Below, piece by piece: positions 1 through 10,000 of a stretch of 16,306 nucleotides of DNA (the first letter of the stretch is position 1; each line of letters opens with the position of its first letter). The DNA is taken from positions 1-16,306 of the forward strand of contig DAOVMD010000016.1 in NCBI GenBank assembly GCA_030630935.1, given 5' to 3'. The stretch is from Candidatus Mcinerneyibacteriota bacterium (GTDB taxonomy: Bacteria > AUK180 > JAQVHJ01). Both the position numbers and the translations under genes were made by a program. The notes below the pieces were generated by a model. The model was not told the DNA's origin. It saw only the letters and a program-made list of their open reading frames with translations, and did no database searches.

Positions 1-113
1 CATATCCAAACCTCCTATTATGGGTAATTTGAATATGATAACATAAATTACCAAAATCCGGTAACTTTAATTGACACCAACCGGTAATTCTAATTGTCGC
101 TAATCAGCCGGCA
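1..113 (-). mobile_element. Putative terminus of an IS21-family-like insertion sequence, with the start codon of its first gene at the window edge
   Basis: Read on the minus strand, an ATG lies at 3-1 and is preceded by AGGAGG with a 7-nt spacer, so a gene begins here and runs leftward out of the window. Upstream of it are short iterated motifs. Two copies of a 20-mer containing CAATTA and TTACCGG (plus-strand CCGGTAA at 58-64 and 81-87) have a 23-bp period and match at 16 of 20 positions. A perfect 8-bp inverted repeat, GGTAATTT/AAATTACC, lies at 23-30/45-52. IS21-family elements are known to carry several short repeats just inside their ends, ahead of istA, and to start with TG; on the minus strand a TG lies at 113-112. 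The family call is inference from this layout, since only the start codon of the gene is visible. The alternative is an ordinary gene with an operator-rich promoter region. Confidence 0.42.
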
Positions 114-396
114 CCCTATTCTTCATAAATTCTCTTTTTCCCCTATATATCAATCTTTTTTACTAATAAATGGAGAACTTGGGTTAGGGTGTTTGTCCAA
201 ACTTTGCTGAACCATAACACTCTAATATTAATTGCCTGCTCATATTAATAGTATACTGGAAAAATTCTAAAAAATAAAGAAGTTTTAATTCTGGAAAATT
301 TTACATTATTTATTTTTTAAATTCATCAATAAGTGAATTGTTATATGAAAATCTTTTCAACAAATAAGTAAGAGGGAAGCACCCATTACTTTAAAG
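114..396. other. Non-coding stretch between the putative IS end and the membrane-protein gene
   Basis: This is the 3' side of the long minus-strand operon. It is strongly AT-rich and contains no credible reading frame. Two weak hairpins were seen: AATTCA/TGAATT at 320-325/334-339 with an 8-nt loop, and TGAAAA/TTTTCA at 346-351/354-359 with a 2-nt loop. Neither is followed by a T-run in the minus direction, so neither is a convincing rho-independent terminator. A short inverted pair, GTTTG/CAAAC, lies at 191-195/198-202. The operon's transcription end is therefore not visible here. Confidence 0.4.
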
Positions 397-867
397 TTAA
401 AAGATATTTATTAATTGAATAATAGTATTAATTAACATTGTATAAATAAAATATAAAGGAATTATAATTGAAAATGATAAAACATCAAACTTTTTATAGA
501 ATTCTTTTCTAATATAATTATTAAAATAAAATAGGTATTCAAAAAATATCGCAAAACTTAGAAATAGTAAAAAATTCAGTAATATTAAATTATTGGTTAT
601 TTTAATTAAATCTAATATTATTGAATGTATGAAAAAAATTGAAAATAGAAGCAATATTCTTGAAGTTAGTTTAAAATAACGATTTTCATTTTTAATAGAA
701 GTCATAGAAAATGAAAATACCGTTAATGCAATAAAACCTTTTTCAATAAGAGTTTTGTGTTTGCAAAATGAAAATATTAAGTTATATCTTACAAATATCA
801 TTAGAAATGCAAATACTACTGCTATCATACTAAAAACTTTAGAAAATTTATCTACTTTTTCTTTCAT
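397..867 (-). CDS. Small multi-spanning membrane protein, candidate immunity protein of the upstream RHS protein
   Basis: The product is 156 residues and very hydrophobic, with about five predicted membrane segments (residues 10-32, 43-58, 70-89, 92-115 and 129-154). Short loops rich in Lys, Arg and Asn separate them. No catalytic motif or known family is recognised. The start is supported by AGGAG seven bases before the ATG. The gene begins 16 nt after the RHS stop codon and is the last gene of the operon. In polymorphic toxin loci the gene immediately after the variable 3' end of an RHS gene commonly encodes the cognate immunity protein. Immunity proteins to pore-forming toxins are small polytopic inner-membrane proteins. 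Because the RHS tail contains a hydrophobic hairpin, an immunity role fits, but this rests on position and topology only. It could instead be an unrelated membrane protein. It is more AT-rich in appearance than the rest of the operon, as is common for toxin-immunity cassettes. Confidence 0.7.
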   Translation of the reverse strand: MKEKVDKFSKVFSMIAVVFAFLMIFVRYNLIFSFCKHKTLIEKGFIALTVFSFSMTSIKNENRYFKLTSRILLLFSIFFIHSIILDLIKITNNLILLNFLLFLSFAIFFEYLFYFNNYIRKEFYKKFDVLSFSIIIPLYFIYTMLINTIIQLINIF

Positions 868-883
868 ATTTGGATCTCCTGTA

Positions 884-3800
884 TTATTCTAAATCTACTT
901 CGAAAGGAGGTTTAACAGGTATATCTTTAGCTAATCTTTCTTGACTCATTCCAAGTGCAACTAAACCACTTCCAAGAAATCCAACTGACCAAGAAACGCC
1001 TATAATTGTTGGACGTTTGAGCTTATACCCTATTGCACCCAGAAATGTTGCACCTACTACTATATAAGCCCCAATTTCTTGTACACCTTGTGCTTCTTTT
1101 ATTGTATCGTTTTTTTCTCTTTCAGATGTAAAAACTTTAGTCCCATCGTCTCTAGTAATTATCCCTTCTCTAGTACCTTCTATAGTATTCTTGCTTAGAT
1201 CACTTCTCGATTCTGCTAAAATGTCATCAGGATCATCAGAGAAAATAGTCTTTTCTTCTTTAATCTCATTAATTCCTTTTTCACGTTCCAAAAGTTCTGA
1301 CTTAAATTGATTCAGTTGCTTTTTCAATTCTTCTAAAGTTTTTTCTGTTTTATCTTCTGCTTTTTTTTCTTCTCCCTTTTCAGTGTCTTTTGTTGATTGA
1401 CTTATTGCATCAAATTTAACTTCTAATCCATGTGGATCTTTATATTTTATAGGATTATTCATGCAATATACCCAACGATTCAGTGATTGTGGGTTATTTA
1501 AATTTCCTTTCAATGGATCCGGTTTCATGAATCGTCCCATCTTAGTATCCAGGAACCTTGCTTCAAAGTAGTCTAATCCACTTTCTCTATCACGTTCCTT
1601 ACCTGTGAACTTATAATTATTATCAAGCCCTTCTATTGTTTTAGTCCAGATAATATCCCCGAACGGTTCATACTTATTATGTTCTAAAACGTTTCCTACA
1701 TTATCAAGAACAAGTACTACTGACCCGATAGTATCCGAGTATAGAAACTTTCTGGATCCCGGTATCAAGCTCCCTGCTGCATCAAAATCAACTCTTGAAT
1801 ATTTCTTATCCCCAATATTCGTGTATAAATGTTTTGGTTTTGGAATATCTTCCAGTTTCATTTCCATTACTACATTTGTACCTTCATATATATAAATAGT
1901 TGAATCATTTGTATTAGGATAACATTCCTTAATCACTCTCATTCCATTTACATCATAAAACATCTGTAATTGACTTTCAATTTTCATTACTATCTTATTA
2001 TCAATAATTTTAGGAAGATGCCTTGTATATTTCACCATCATATTATCATAATCATACTCATATAATTCCTGTTTATAAACCTCATCTCCATTCCTGAAAT
2101 AGTCGCGTTGTTTTGGATTACCATTCCCATCATAAAAGAATAAGACATATTCATTCTTTCCCGCTTTATAATTAAGATTCATCTTAGTCATCATATTGGA
2201 TTTAATATCATATTCATAAGGAATATTATTATATTTCGAATCATAAGTCAAACGATTACCCGTATTATCATAAGAATAAGAGGAACCTTTACCATAATAT
2301 TTCCCATTCACCGTTATCAACCTATCCAGGGAATCATATTCATATTGTGTAGAGATATTATGTTCATCGATTAACTCTACTCTATTTCCTACATCATCAT
2401 ACTTATATTCATTCTTATAAATAATCGTGTCACTCTTAACCAGCTCAAAATATTCATTCCAGTATCTAAAAGGATTATATCTGTAGTTCACTATAATATC
2501 ATTTTGTTCAAATCGTGTCTTTAATGTCTGACCCATTGGATTAAAATCCTGAAGTTCTACGATACTCTGATTTGATAAACTATCCCCCATCAATTCTTCA
2601 TTTAATTTAACAGCTCTACCCATGTAATCATATTCATAGATAGACTTCTGAATCTCACTCCCGTTTACAAATATTGAATTATCAAGAAGTTGACCACCTT
2701 TATTATAATTATAATTATGTGCGATATTAACCGGACCAGTAATAATATCGTGGTAAATCTCTTCATTCTTACTTTTTATTCTACCTAATTGATTATATCC
2801 ATTAATCAAATGACTATTTAATATATTGTTATCCTTGTCATATTTACTTTTTGAATACAGCATCCCTATACCATTATTCCCGGCATTATCATAGATATTC
2901 TCAATATAACTACCATCCGGGTATATCTTTTGAACCAGCCTATTTAATTCGTCGTACTGGAATGTTTTTTCATTACTCACTCCATCTCTAGACCAAATTA
3001 AATTTCCATTTTTATCAAATTGAAATTCCTTAATCCCTGAATCGGGTTCAATTTCTTTAATCTTCCGGTCAAGGGTACTATAAAAATAATGCGACTTCAT
3101 CCAGGTTTCATCGTCTTTACTTGTACGAGTTTCAATATGATTCCCAATCAGGTCATACTTATAAAATGTCTTTGATAATTCAATTCCGTTCTCATCCACT
3201 TCAACAACTCTTTCCAATAAATCCTGAGTATTATAGAAATTCCTCTTTGACCGTCTATTCACATCATACTTTATAATATAATTATGCCCGTCTTTATATT
3301 CATATTCAATATATTTTCTATTATTCATACCTTCTTCAGCATCAGGAATATATATCTTATTCTGTCTTCCTAATCCATCATATTCATACTCAATATAACT
3401 CTGACCAGCTTGATTCCTGGGATCTACACACTGAGTAGGGGTATCCAGCCATTGGAATGATGGCTCAAAAATCTTCCATTGTCTGCTCATATTATCATAA
3501 TTAATCCCGTTCACTACCCACCTTGTTCTCCCGTCAGATTCCTGTTTTTCTTTCATTGCACCATAAATGTACCTGCTCCAGCAGTCAAAATAATAAATAC
3601 TTTCGGCATATTTCTCTCCTGAAGAATCATCAATTAAATTCTTCTCAATTGTATAAATTGGATAAACCAGGTCGTTATATTCATATAAAGTATGACCACC
3701 ATCAGGTTGAGGATAGGTTACTTTTACCGTTCTATCAAGTGAATCGTATTCCTTCAATGATACATTTCCATTTATATTCGTGGTATCTTTCAATAAATAT

Positions 3801-6412
3801 GTATTTGGATAATAATTATATAAACTGGTTTGATTCTTTGGATTAGTTATTTGTGTGGGCATAGAATATTTATATGAAGGATCAAATGTTTTTGTAGTTA
3901 TATTTCCCATGGCATCAACATTGATTATTTGGTTCCCGAAGATATCATACCCAAAGTTCCTGATAACATCTTTCCCCGGATCCCATGTAATATTTCCTGT
4001 CTCATCATACTCACCATAATATGTAATACTCTTTGTTAAGTTACCACGTATTAACTCATCCTTTTTTGAAGGATCGTAATATATACTGATTAAGTCAGAA
4101 TCATTTAAAGAATAGTTTTCCGGGATATTCCCTGGGTTTATACTGTAATCATCAAAAATAAATTCTTTTTTTGAAAGGAGTTTTCCATTAATATCTTCCT
4201 TTTTAATAATCTTTGTCTTATTCAGGATATTTCGCTTACGATATTCAATATCTGTTTCATGTAAAAAGGTTTTAATTAACTTAATATCGTCATCAATATA
4301 TAAATTACCATCATTGTCACGGAGTTTCCTTTTATTTCTCAGTAGCTTTACATTACCATAATTATCAAATACTATATTTTTAAAACCCGTACTATATACT
4401 AATGCCTGGTTAATTTTATCATACTTATGAATAGTTTTTGACATTAATCTAGTATTATATACCGTAGGTGGGTTATTGATAAACCAATCTTCCGGGAATT
4501 GCTGAGTAATCCATTCAAATTCAATCTTTTGAACCAAGCATCCTTCTACCTGTAAATTAAATAAATTAAAGCTTACTTCTCCTTCATAAAACTCTGTGCA
4601 TCTTTCATATCCCGAATAGGGAGAATTTATAAAGATACTTCTATTTTGATATCTCTTCCAGATTCCTTCGTTTATATAATAATGTACTTCATTCGAATTA
4701 TCAGGGAATTCAATCCTAACCAATGCCGGGAAAGAAGCGTTCTCAGGATTACACACTCGATAGTACTTTGTCTCTTTATCTTGGTCACGATCTTCTTTTC
4801 TGGTTAGAACACCATAAGTACAATGAGTAAATACCTTTGGACTGCTATTACCTTCTTCATGTATTATATCTTTTAATTTTTCAATATCATATGGTGCATA
4901 ATAATTATACCGATGGTATGAATATTCAACGATACCTTTCGTAGCATCATCAGGATTCATCTTAATCCCATTAGAATCAAGATTATTACTATTATTAACA
5001 GGATAAATAATTTTATTTAAATGTCCATTTCCATCATAATCATATATAAAAGGATTTATAATATCTATTCCGCTTTTTAGGAATCTTACCCTCTTTAATA
5101 ATTTCACATTTCTAGATTCGGTAGATACAGTGTAAACAGATCCAGCATTAATTGTTCTGTTAATATATTCATATTTAACTGTTAGTACTTCATTATTTGA
5201 ATTCTTATATCTGATATTCTTAATATAATTTACATCCAGACCACCTTTATATGTCCATTCATCCCAATTAATCTCAATCTTATAACCATTTGAATCCTCA
5301 ATACTGGATATTGTATCATATTTTAGGGTTTCTACAAGGGGAAATTCGAAGTAAACACTGTCTTCATTATATGTTATATCATAATTTTCACCACTTGGTT
5401 CCTGGTCAAGTTCTCTAATGTTTGCTGAATTGATAATTTGAAAAATATACTGCATTATCTCATCAGGAGACGAAGTAACTTGAATGTGAGGTGGTGTAAA
5501 AATCTTTTCTCTATCAATCTCAATTGACACTGTAATTGTATTTGCTTTTGACTCATAATTATACTTAAAATAATTACCATTTGTATCTTGAATTTTTAAT
5601 ACTTTATAATCTAACCATCGGTACTTTCTAAGTGGATAACTATCTTGAATAGCTTGAATCCAACTATCAATCACATCATCAGATATATCTTCTCCATTAA
5701 TTACTTCTATTTCATCTTTAAGGGCAGTTCTATCTCTATAATTGGGATATGCTTCGTATAATACACCTGACTTTGTAAATATTTCAATCCTGCTTGTCGG
5801 GGATTTCGGAAGATATACATCATCTGAATAACTATTAGGAGTTTCAATATCAAAATCCTCAGCTTTAAATTTCACCAAGTAATATGAATTATCCGTCGTG
5901 TATGATGTTAAATATCCAGGGAATAATAAATTTTCGTTCGGTTCGGCAAATGTATGTTCTGAACCATCGGTTTCAATTAAAACAAATTCATCGGAGATAG
6001 GGAATCGAACATGGTCATCTATATCCTGAACCATTGTATCCGATTTATTTTTACTTCTAATTCTTAAAGTCGGCACACCTAAAGACCAACCAACACCAAA
6101 CTCTCCAATTTCCTTTATGGTTAATGTTTTCTTTAATTTTCCATTCTCTCTAATCAAACAATTATGCCAAATTTTACTATTATACATCCTTGTAAGTGAA
6201 GGATAAAGTCCATTTCTCCCGGGTAAACTTGCATCGGTAAAAGAAAACATTAAATTCCCGTTCATAATATTAATGTTTTCATTCCCGGCTCCGGATGAAA
6301 ACCTGGTATTGGGTGCAACTCCTTTTGCCTGATTATAATCAACCTGAGCAAAAGTGATTATTGAGAAAATTAATAATATCAGTAAAATTAAGAATCCTTT
6401 TATTTTTTTCAT
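884..6412 (-). CDS. Secreted RHS/YD-repeat protein with unique hydrophobic C-terminal tail, candidate polymorphic toxin
   Basis: This 1842-residue protein starts with a Sec signal peptide (positive N-terminus, hydrophobic residues 5-20, likely cleavage after Ala22). A segment around residues 50-80 containing the sequence LPGRNGL and ending near RMYNS resembles the N-terminal domain of many YD-repeat proteins. About 17 YD-type repeats (YEYD, YKYD, YDNTGN and similar) follow, mostly between residues 820 and 1520. The conserved RHS core closes with YEPFGD, FTGKERDRESGLDYFEARF, GRFMKPDP and NNPIKYKDPHGL, ending at Leu1663. RHS proteins fold into a hollow shell and many self-cleave after DPxGL/W, releasing the C-terminus. 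The tail, residues 1665-1842, is unrelated to the core: a Lys/Glu-rich, probably coiled-coil stretch at 1675-1720, then two hydrophobic segments at about 1778-1797 and 1801-1821 separated by a short basic turn. No PAAR or T6SS adaptor domain is present, so Sec export is expected. The start overlaps the TPR gene stop (ATGA). RHS identity is firm; toxin function is inferred. Confidence 0.93.
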   Translation of the reverse strand: MKKIKGFLILLILLIFSIITFAQVDYNQAKGVAPNTRFSSGAGNENINIMNGNLMFSFTDASLPGRNGLYPSLTRMYNSKIWHNCLIRENGKLKKTLTIKEIGEFGVGWSLGVPTLRIRSKNKSDTMVQDIDDHVRFPISDEFVLIETDGSEHTFAEPNENLLFPGYLTSYTTDNSYYLVKFKAEDFDIETPNSYSDDVYLPKSPTSRIEIFTKSGVLYEAYPNYRDRTALKDEIEVINGEDISDDVIDSWIQAIQDSYPLRKYRWLDYKVLKIQDTNGNYFKYNYESKANTITVSIEIDREKIFTPPHIQVTSSPDEIMQYIFQIINSANIRELDQEPSGENYDITYNEDSVYFEFPLVETLKYDTISSIEDSNGYKIEINWDEWTYKGGLDVNYIKNIRYKNSNNEVLTVKYEYINRTINAGSVYTVSTESRNVKLLKRVRFLKSGIDIINPFIYDYDGNGHLNKIIYPVNNSNNLDSNGIKMNPDDATKGIVEYSYHRYNYYAPYDIEKLKDIIHEEGNSSPKVFTHCTYGVLTRKEDRDQDKETKYYRVCNPENASFPALVRIEFPDNSNEVHYYINEGIWKRYQNRSIFINSPYSGYERCTEFYEGEVSFNLFNLQVEGCLVQKIEFEWITQQFPEDWFINNPPTVYNTRLMSKTIHKYDKINQALVYSTGFKNIVFDNYGNVKLLRNKRKLRDNDGNLYIDDDIKLIKTFLHETDIEYRKRNILNKTKIIKKEDINGKLLSKKEFIFDDYSINPGNIPENYSLNDSDLISIYYDPSKKDELIRGNLTKSITYYGEYDETGNITWDPGKDVIRNFGYDIFGNQIINVDAMGNITTKTFDPSYKYSMPTQITNPKNQTSLYNYYPNTYLLKDTTNINGNVSLKEYDSLDRTVKVTYPQPDGGHTLYEYNDLVYPIYTIEKNLIDDSSGEKYAESIYYFDCWSRYIYGAMKEKQESDGRTRWVVNGINYDNMSRQWKIFEPSFQWLDTPTQCVDPRNQAGQSYIEYEYDGLGRQNKIYIPDAEEGMNNRKYIEYEYKDGHNYIIKYDVNRRSKRNFYNTQDLLERVVEVDENGIELSKTFYKYDLIGNHIETRTSKDDETWMKSHYFYSTLDRKIKEIEPDSGIKEFQFDKNGNLIWSRDGVSNEKTFQYDELNRLVQKIYPDGSYIENIYDNAGNNGIGMLYSKSKYDKDNNILNSHLINGYNQLGRIKSKNEEIYHDIITGPVNIAHNYNYNKGGQLLDNSIFVNGSEIQKSIYEYDYMGRAVKLNEELMGDSLSNQSIVELQDFNPMGQTLKTRFEQNDIIVNYRYNPFRYWNEYFELVKSDTIIYKNEYKYDDVGNRVELIDEHNISTQYEYDSLDRLITVNGKYYGKGSSYSYDNTGNRLTYDSKYNNIPYEYDIKSNMMTKMNLNYKAGKNEYVLFFYDGNGNPKQRDYFRNGDEVYKQELYEYDYDNMMVKYTRHLPKIIDNKIVMKIESQLQMFYDVNGMRVIKECYPNTNDSTIYIYEGTNVVMEMKLEDIPKPKHLYTNIGDKKYSRVDFDAAGSLIPGSRKFLYSDTIGSVVLVLDNVGNVLEHNKYEPFGDIIWTKTIEGLDNNYKFTGKERDRESGLDYFEARFLDTKMGRFMKPDPLKGNLNNPQSLNRWVYCMNNPIKYKDPHGLEVKFDAISQSTKDTEKGEEKKAEDKTEKTLEELKKQLNQFKSELLEREKGINEIKEEKTIFSDDPDDILAESRSDLSKNTIEGTREGIITRDDGTKVFTSEREKNDTIKEAQGVQEIGAYIVVGATFLGAIGYKLKRPTIIGVSWSVGFLGSGLVALGMSQERLAKDIPVKPPFEVDLE

Positions 6413-7026
6413 TTTCCCTCTCTCCTGTTTATTTCCTGAATTTTCTTAATTCTTTTTATATCATATTCTGCTTGTTTTGCAATTTTTGAATCAGAGAAAT
6501 TACTTACTACCAGTTCGTATGATTTTAGTGCTGATTTAAAATCGTTTTTCTTCTCGTAACACTTTCCGATTTTATACAGGGCGTTCTTTGTCTCTTTATG
6601 GCTTGTATATTTTTTAATAAGTATTTCATATGTTTCAATTGCTTTGTTTAACTTCCTATCTGAATAATGACATGTCCCTATCCATAACATGGAGTATGGT
6701 GCATGCGGTGAATCGGGGAATTCTTTATACAGGGTCTCAAAGGAATCTATCGCATCCTGGATATTATATTCATGTTCTTTTTTCTTTAACGCATTCTCTC
6801 TATCCCATAAGAAATATAGAGTCTTCCCTTGTAAAAATAATACATCATCTCTCGATTCACTATCCTGATATTTTGCCAGGAATATTTTCGTCAGTTTATA
6901 TGTATCCTTATATTTCTTCATCTCAAACTTTGCCAGGGCTTTGTCGAATAAATCCGATGACTGGTCGGCAAAGATACTAACTGTACAAAAGCTCATGATC
7001 ATTAATAATACTATTAACCTTTTCAT
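6409..7026 (-). CDS. Periplasmic tetratricopeptide-repeat protein (YbgF/BamD-like TPR fold)
   Basis: The product is 205 residues with a signal peptide cleaved probably after Ala20. The mature part is a run of TPR-like helical hairpins: residues 22-55, 58-80, 90-122, 125-158 and 160-195. Typical signatures include ALAKFEMKKYKDTYKL, AIDSFETLYKEFPDSPHAPY, KAIETYEILIKKY and ALKSYELVVSNF. This spacing is that of YbgF/CpoB and BamD/YfiO-type periplasmic TPR proteins, which act as scaffolds or assembly factors. There is no lipobox cysteine at the cleavage site (Cys14 lies inside the hydrophobic core without the right context), so it is probably soluble rather than an outer-membrane lipoprotein. The gene shares one base with the stop of the upstream 2068-residue gene (TAATG) and four bases with the RHS start (ATGA). 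Its own SD site, GGGAGGG, lies in the last codons of the upstream gene. A chaperone or assembly role for the two large secreted neighbours is inferred from position. Confidence 0.88.
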   Translation of the reverse strand: MKRLIVLLMIMSFCTVSIFADQSSDLFDKALAKFEMKKYKDTYKLTKIFLAKYQDSESRDDVLFLQGKTLYFLWDRENALKKKEHEYNIQDAIDSFETLYKEFPDSPHAPYSMLWIGTCHYSDRKLNKAIETYEILIKKYTSHKETKNALYKIGKCYEKKNDFKSALKSYELVVSNFSDSKIAKQAEYDIKRIKKIQEINRREGK

Positions 7027-10000
7027 TATTTCCCTCCCTGTATCTTATTTTGTGAATTGAAATTATCTATCACAATCTCATTGTACAAGATTAAAATTGA
7101 TATTTGTTTATGATAAACGGTCACATCAATACTCTCTATCTTATTAAGGAACTCAAGAGCTTTAAATAAATCCCTGATTATTTTCTCAGTTGAATTTATA
7201 TCAGAAGGTACTGCAATATTTACCTTACCTAAGATATCAATTGTCTTTTCGAGCCATTTTTGTTCATCTCCTTCTAAACCGAGTTGATTCAAGTCGAGTA
7301 TTAATTCATTTATATAATTGGATTTATGAAATTTAATCTCTAATACAAATAGGAAATTCCTGGAAATTTCATATATACCTCCTTCTTTTGTATATGCGTC
7401 AAAATGTATTTCATAATATCCTGGGGTATCCGGTGATTTATTTAGAGAGATTATTCTCTTCCTAACTCCCGGGTTCAGTGTAAAGTACCATTCAGCAGAA
7501 TTCTCATTAAGAATATCTGCTTCGGGTAAAGTCTCCAGAATTGTCATGGTACCGGGTACATTCTCAAGGATTTTCATCTCTACCTTGACACTGGATGACT
7601 TCAAATCCAATTGGAAAGGTAGCTTTGCGGACGGGAAAGTATAAAAGATTGGTTTCTTTAAATATCTGAACGATTTCCTGAGTAATTTTTTAATCGTTGA
7701 TATATTCTCTTCATTGATCCCTTTCAATAAATTAAACCCAATATAAACTGTTTCACCTTCCCCGAACTTATTAAGGATAATCACCGGGGAATACTTTCCG
7801 CTGTTCTCAAAATCACCAATTGGGGTTCCTGTTAATAATTCCAGTTTCTCAAGTTTCACTCTAACCGGAAATACAGCTTGAGTTGAGACTGGTGAATTAT
7901 TTAAAATTATTTCATATTCCTTATCAGGATAATATCCCTTAAACTGAATCCCAAAAACTTCTGATTCATTCCCCTCGCCTTGGAAATGTTTATATTCAGA
8001 CGAGATGATTCCTTTACCCAATCTTATATGCTCACGAATTTCATCAGAATGCAGTTTATCAAGGTTCCTCGAATTCCCTAATACAAGGTAAACCCTATAC
8101 AGGTTTGTTCTGAAATCATTCACAAAGTCCTGTTTAGAATAAACAATCTTGTAATACGGGACGAACTCATCAAGTACTTCTTTCAATTTCCTAATCTCCT
8201 GGGAATCGGAATTTAAAGCTTCTTCATTTATCCAGACAAGAAGTGTACTTCCGAATGTTAATACGGATTCATCTTCATCAAGAGTATCCTTCAGTATTAC
8301 TTTTAATTCGTTATCCTCCTCAATATTCCCTGCATTATCAATTCCCCGGTATTTAATAATCCACCTGCCTTCATCATGGTTATCGAGAGAAAACGGTTCA
8401 AGGTAGTTTAGCCAACCGGAGTCGTAGTTTGAGTTATCTGAGATTTTATATTCTGACTTCTTCAACCCTGAAGGCGGATTTCCGGAATCAACAGATGTAA
8501 TCGTGAAATCGGTCTGGGGTATAATGGAGATCAAACCGTTCTGGATTGAATATGGTTCATAAGAAATCTCGGAACTTGGTAATGATTTATCAATCAGGAA
8601 CCTTAAATTCAATGAACTGGAATTCCCGGCTAAGTCAGTCGCTGTGATCTCAAGTTCATGGTTACCTTCCTCGGAAATAGTTGTTCCCGTTGAGTATTCA
8701 TTCCCGTTTAATCGAACATCTAAAGTATCAGGGAACTTATCCGATACTTGAATAATAGGAATCTTATCCCGGTTATACATTCCGTTGTTTTCAACATTAT
8801 TAACTGAAATCAGCGGTTGTGTATTATCAAGGTAAACATTTGTAATTACATTAGATGATCGTTGACCTTCAGAATTCTCCGCATAAAACTCTACAGAGTA
8901 TTTTCCATCCTGCTGAATAATCCCATTATAATTCTTCCCATCCCAGATAAAATTAATACCTGTATTTCCATCGATTTTTGTTGCCTTCTCCAGTATCTTA
9001 TTTTCCAGTTCATCCCTGATAATAAAATGTACAGTTGCTTCCTTATCGGTTTTTAGATTAAATACCACTCTATCTTTTATCGTGTCAGAGTTAGGGCTGA
9101 AGATTTTATTGTCGATACCTAATGATGTAATATTAGGAATGGTTTCATCTAAAACCTTACCGGAGAGAATATACAACGAAAGATGATTGGTCTTTATTCG
9201 TATTTTATTATTCTCCAGGTCCTGGGAAACAAAGGCGGGATTGGGTTGAGCAATAACCCATTTAGCCAGGGATTCATCAAAAGTAAATACATTAATCAGG
9301 CATTCTTCCATACCAAAGGTCTGGGTATCAGTATATGTAAATTCCATAGTGATATATTCATTAAAATAAGTTTGATTTGACTGAAGTGCAATTTCATACG
9401 GTTCACTTATAACAGGATAAATCTCTGTCATATCATATGCCGGTGAATCCATGGGTATTAAAACGGGTGTTATCATTAGTATATCCTGGGGAAGGTTAAG
9501 AGCAGTAGGACCAATCTCAACATTAACCTGGTTATCATAACTGATAACATTGCCGGGAACATTCCACTCAAGAACCCAACAGTTCGGAATGATCTGGTAA
9601 TAGTATTCCTTTATTTCACCATTTCGGTCTGAGTATCCGACATAGGTAAACTTTTCTTCTATCGGATCAAAGATAGGAAAACCTGCAGCAACTGCAATAT
9701 TCCATTGGAGAAAAGGTAATAAGTTAATATCTTCCGCAATAGTATGATGATTAAATCCTTCATCAGTACATGCCTTTATCTTTGTAACCCAATATGGTGG
9801 TGTACCTCTGGTCATTGTACGTGATGAAAGGCCATCACTCTTAATAATACCAGTATCATAACATCCCTCTTTACCAGATTCTGTTATATCACCATAGATT
9901 AACCATTTACTATCAATGGTCCAGCCAATAGGTGCATAGAGACGAACATTAAGAAACTGTGGATTGTAAATTATTGGTGCAATTACTCTGGGGTTTTCAA

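Noticed and set aside
150-215. 21-codon minus-strand frame
   Set aside because: Only a weak SD, very short, no coupling to a neighbour and no recognisable content.
320-359. Two small inverted repeats as possible terminator of the RHS operon
   Set aside because: Stems are AT-rich, six base pairs, and not followed by a T-run in the minus direction.
3523-3846. 107-codon plus-strand frame
   Set aside because: Lies wholly inside the RHS gene on the opposite strand and carries no recognisable domain; the RHS frame with its YD repeats is plainly the real one.
6630-6980. 116-codon plus-strand frame
   Set aside because: Antisense shadow of the TPR gene, which has a signal peptide, TPR signatures and coupled starts.
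6960-7026. Lipoprotein signal in the TPR protein
   Set aside because: Cys14 is within the hydrophobic core and not preceded by a lipobox; the AxA-like site before Asp21 fits signal peptidase I better.
7026-7200. T9SS or lipoprotein surface anchor at the end of the giant protein
   Set aside because: The last about 70 residues are helical and charged, lacking the beta-sandwich sorting domain and any C-terminal hydrophobic anchor.
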